The position numbers and the translations under genes are program-made. Shown one piece after another: positions 40,860 to 42,785 of a stretch of 42,785 nucleotides of DNA. Position 1 is the stretch's first letter, and each line of letters begins with the position of its first letter. The notes beneath the pieces are model-generated. The model was not told the DNA's origin. It did not search any database and was given only the letters and a program-made list of their open reading frames with translations. This DNA is from an uncultured Desulfobacteraceae bacterium (lineage in GTDB: Bacteria > Desulfobacterota > Desulfobacteria > Desulfobacterales > Desulfatirhabdiaceae), in assembly GCA_903839535.1 (NCBI GenBank), contig CAIMCT010000276.1, positions 1 through 42,785 on the forward strand, given 5' to 3'.

Positions 40860-41381
40860 GTGAGAGAAAATATCGAAGTCACGCCGCTGGACATTCAGCA
40901 GCATCAGTTCAGTGTTAGGTTCAGGGGATTTGATATTCAGGAGGTGGACGAATTCCTGGAACAGATTGCGCATACCCTTGAGGCTATTTATGATGAAAAT
41001 GAGCGGCTTTCCGAGGAGAATCAAACGCTGAAACAGGAACGAAGCGGGATTGCCGTGCGGGAAGACAATTTGAAACAAACGGTAACGGATTCTGAAAAAA
41101 TCATCGACCAGATGAGTGAAACCGCCCGTAAATCCGCGGAAATGATTATTTCGGATGCCGAATTTAAAGCTCAAAAGATCATAAATAACGCAAGCAATCG
41201 ACTTGCCCGGATTCATGAAGATATCATTCAGTTACAAAGCCAGCGTATTCAACTGGAAGCCCAGCTCCATTCCATCATAGAGGCCCACCATAAGCTCCTT
41301 GAAATGGGAAAGACACAGATGAAAATCAGGGATGATGATTATGATCGGTCCAGATCGCCAAAACATACTGGTGGGTCATAA
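40860..41381 (+). CDS. DivIVA-domain protein
   Basis: The 173-aa protein begins at a GTG (AAGG seven bases upstream) with the DivIVA N-terminal signature (VTPLDIQQHQFSVRFRGFDI, QEVDEFLEQIA) followed by a long coiled coil to about residue 155 and a basic tail. DivIVA proteins sense negative membrane curvature and organise poles or septa. Its place after yggT is conserved in many bacteria. It is probably a general cell-shape gene rather than part of the magnetosome cluster. Confidence 0.88.
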   Translation: MRENIEVTPLDIQQHQFSVRFRGFDIQEVDEFLEQIAHTLEAIYDENERLSEENQTLKQERSGIAVREDNLKQTVTDSEKIIDQMSETARKSAEMIISDAEFKAQKIINNASNRLARIHEDIIQLQSQRIQLEAQLHSIIEAHHKLLEMGKTQMKIRDDDYDRSRSPKHTGGS

Positions 41382-41383
41382 TC

Positions 41384-41430
41384 GTTCAGCCCCTCCCCCC
41401 GGCCACCTCCCGATGGGAGAGGGAGTGAAC
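41384..41430. repeat. imperfect palindromic repeat between divIVA and pilT
   Basis: GTTCA...CCCCTCCC and GGGAGAGGGAG...TGAAC form an imperfect inverted repeat. The CCCTCTCCC/GGGAGAGGG type core resembles the inside of the element at 61-169. It may act as a terminator-like extragenic repeat after divIVA. Confidence 0.4.
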
Positions 41431-41487
41431 GGTTACGGTGAGTTTTCTCAGTGAATTTATGATGCCATGACAGAGGACATTACATAA

Positions 41488-42570
41488 ATGGCCAAGATTG
41501 ATGCTTTTTTTAAATTGATGCATGACCAGGGCGCATCAGATCTTCATCTGGTATCGGGGCAGCCCCCTGTTCTCAGGATTAACGGTGAAATGGAACGCAT
41601 CAAGTATAAGATGCTGGACAATGATTTTCTACGAAGCATGTTGTATGAGATTTCCCCTGAAGACAAGGTCAAGATTTTTGAAGAAACCGGGGATGTGGAT
41701 TTTGGCTACGAGATTCCAGGACTTGCCAGGTACCGGGCCAATTTTTTTATGCAAAAATATGGAGTAGCCGCTGTTTTCCGCCAAATCCCCAGCAAAATTC
41801 AGACAGCCGAGCAACTGGGACTTCCTGCCGTTATACCTAAACTGGCATTGTTGCCCAGAGGGCTTGTTCTGGTCACGGGCCCCACCGGAAGCGGCAAATC
41901 CACAACCCTTGCCGCAATCATTGATGTCGCCAATCGCAGCCGTAAGGATCACATCATTACGGTTGAAGATCCCATTGAATTTGTTCATCAGAGTCAGAGC
42001 TGCATCATTAATCATCGTGAAGTGGGGCTTCACACCCGAACTTTCAGCTCCGCTTTAAGAGGGGCGCTTCGGGAAGACCCGGACATCATTATGGTTGGCG
42101 AAATGAGGGACCTTGAAACCATTTCATTGGCCATTGAAGCGGCTTCCACCGGGCATCTGGTATTTGGAACCCTGCATACGTCAAGCGCCGCCAAGACCGT
42201 TGACCGGGTTATTGAAGTCTTTCCCGCCAATCAACAGGAACAGGTTCGCTCCACACTGGCGGATGGATTGAGAGCAGTTGTTGCCCAGGTTCTTTTCAAG
42301 CGGATTGATAAAAAGGGGCGTTGTGCAGCGATGGAAATCATGATCGCAACCCCGGCTGTCCGCAATTTGATACGCGAGGGAAAGACTTTTCAGATTCCAT
42401 CATCTATCCAGACAGGCAAGCGTTACGGCATGCAGCTTCTGGATGATGCCATCATGGACCTGCTGAATAAAGGCATGATCAATCCGGATGATGCTTACGC
42501 CAAAGCCAATGACAAGGGAAAATTCCGGCCTTATTTAAAAACGCCCCCGGCTGATTTTACTGAATCATGA
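41488..42570 (+). CDS. pilT: PilT twitching motility ATPase
   Basis: The 360-aa protein is a typical PilT: N-terminal PAS-like region (GASDLHLVSGQPPVLRINGE), Walker A GPTGSGKSTT, Asp box (HIITVEDPIEFVH), Walker B region REDPDIIMVGEMRD, His box (GHLVFGTLHTSSAAKTVDR) and the C-terminal AIRNLIREGK-type motif (here VRNLIREGKTFQIPSSIQTG). It powers type IV pilus retraction. GAGGA lies upstream of the ATG. No other pilus genes are in the window. Confidence 0.95.
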   Translation: MAKIDAFFKLMHDQGASDLHLVSGQPPVLRINGEMERIKYKMLDNDFLRSMLYEISPEDKVKIFEETGDVDFGYEIPGLARYRANFFMQKYGVAAVFRQIPSKIQTAEQLGLPAVIPKLALLPRGLVLVTGPTGSGKSTTLAAIIDVANRSRKDHIITVEDPIEFVHQSQSCIINHREVGLHTRTFSSALRGALREDPDIIMVGEMRDLETISLAIEAASTGHLVFGTLHTSSAAKTVDRVIEVFPANQQEQVRSTLADGLRAVVAQVLFKRIDKKGRCAAMEIMIATPAVRNLIREGKTFQIPSSIQTGKRYGMQLLDDAIMDLLNKGMINPDDAYAKANDKGKFRPYLKTPPADFTES

Positions 42571-42680
42571 TTCCGGAATAAGTCGGAATAAACTCCCATG
42601 GCATGGTCTATGCGCCTCCATGAATATCCAAAATATATAAAACTGGTAGCTGACACAAGAGCGTTTCTAACACGAAGACG

Positions 42681-42708
42681 GTAGGGGCGACCGGCCGGTC
42701 GCCCTTAC
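42681..42708. terminator. 28-bp palindrome downstream of pilT
   Basis: GTAG-GGGCGACCGGCCGGTCGCCC-TTAC is a near-perfect palindrome (perfect over the inner 20 bases) followed by a T-rich stretch (TTGTTTTGTGT). It could act as a terminator for pilT; the same kind of sequence is also a common extragenic repeat in bacterial genomes. Confidence 0.55.
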
Positions 42709-42721
42709 TTGTTTTGTGTCT

Positions 42722-42761
42722 TTCGTGTGTTTCGTGGTTTAAAAGTATTTTCACGGTAAAA
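42722..42761. repeat. dispersed 40-bp repeat, copy B
   Basis: Matches 13571-13610 at 39 of 40 positions. It lies near the right edge of the window, after pilT and the GC-rich palindrome. The rest of 42571-42785 shows no gene. Together with copy A it suggests an intergenic repeat family in this genome. Confidence 0.75.
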
Positions 42762-42785
42762 ATCTGAATAAGCAGGATGTGATGC

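Noticed and set aside
1-42785. CRISPR arrays, rRNA genes or tRNA genes
   Set aside because: No regularly spaced short repeats with unique spacers, no rRNA-like sequence and no convincing tRNA cloverleaf were noticed by eye. A dedicated tRNA scan was not possible.

Overview
The window reads as most of a magnetosome gene cluster of the deltaproteobacterial (Desulfobacterota) type, followed by ordinary chromosomal genes. Basis: proteins recognisable as MamI, MamA, MamQ, MamB, MamM, MamK, a MamP-like magnetochrome protein, a MamO/MamE-like protease and a MamN-like transporter lie together with features typical of sulfate-reducer-type magnetotactic bacteria: a dedicated FeoB, a second actin-like protein (Mad28 type), polyferredoxins and a long run of coiled-coil proteins. 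The right flank (DUF2760, an Hsp70-like ATPase, DUF1848, a small Cys-rich protein) also fits Desulfobacterota. I cannot tell from sequence alone whether the mineral is magnetite or greigite, nor name the species. The mad gene numbering is used only for mad28.

Layout. 1-2030: left flank with a palindromic MITE-like element, a stand-alone NarL-type receiver, an EcsC protein, short repeats and a candidate promoter. 2033-17337: plus-strand membrane and biomineralisation genes, mostly overlapping or closely spaced: mamI, mamA, a tri-haem cytochrome c, a doubled MamI-like protein, mamQ, a b-type cytochrome-like protein, a 43-aa membrane peptide, mamB, a magnetochrome-PDZ-NifX fusion, a triple-PDZ-NifX protein, a pseudoprotease, small metal-knuckle and membrane proteins, a NapH-like polyferredoxin, a LapA/MamL-like protein, mamM, a PDZ-MamN fusion and three small glycine-rich or zinc-ribbon membrane proteins. 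17329-17733: a four-cluster ferredoxin on the minus strand, divergent from feoB. 17776-20481: feoB and a DtxR-type iron regulator with a FeoA-like tail. 20552-32455: a cytoskeletal block with mamK, seven or more coiled-coil or HEAT proteins, a Mad28-type actin, a receiver-like protein and a MinD/ParA-type ATPase. 32516-42570: flank with a VanZ-like protein, glgP-xerD, hsp70-like/DUF1848, DUF2760, a Cys-rich peptide, yggT, divIVA and pilT.

How the genes may work together (inference from family knowledge): MamI, MamQ, MamB and perhaps the LapA/MamL-like protein would build the magnetosome membrane. FeoB, MamB/MamM and the MamN-like carrier would control iron and proton fluxes. The c-type, b-type and iron-sulfur proteins would set the Fe(II)/Fe(III) balance. 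MamK, the second actin, the coiled coils, the acidic-repeat HEAT protein and the MinD-like ATPase would position magnetosome chains. The DtxR/FeoA protein is a candidate local iron sensor.

Most unusual points: NifX/FeMo-co-type domains fused to magnetochrome and PDZ modules in two neighbouring genes; a MamM-type CDF that has lost the transport-site acidic residues; a pseudoprotease with Ser to Asp and His to Gln; a PDZ domain fused to a MamN-like transporter; a protein tail interrupted by two in-frame TGA codons, one in the loop of a perfect hairpin; an internally duplicated MamI-like protein; and an actin-like protein with a degenerate phosphate-2 motif.
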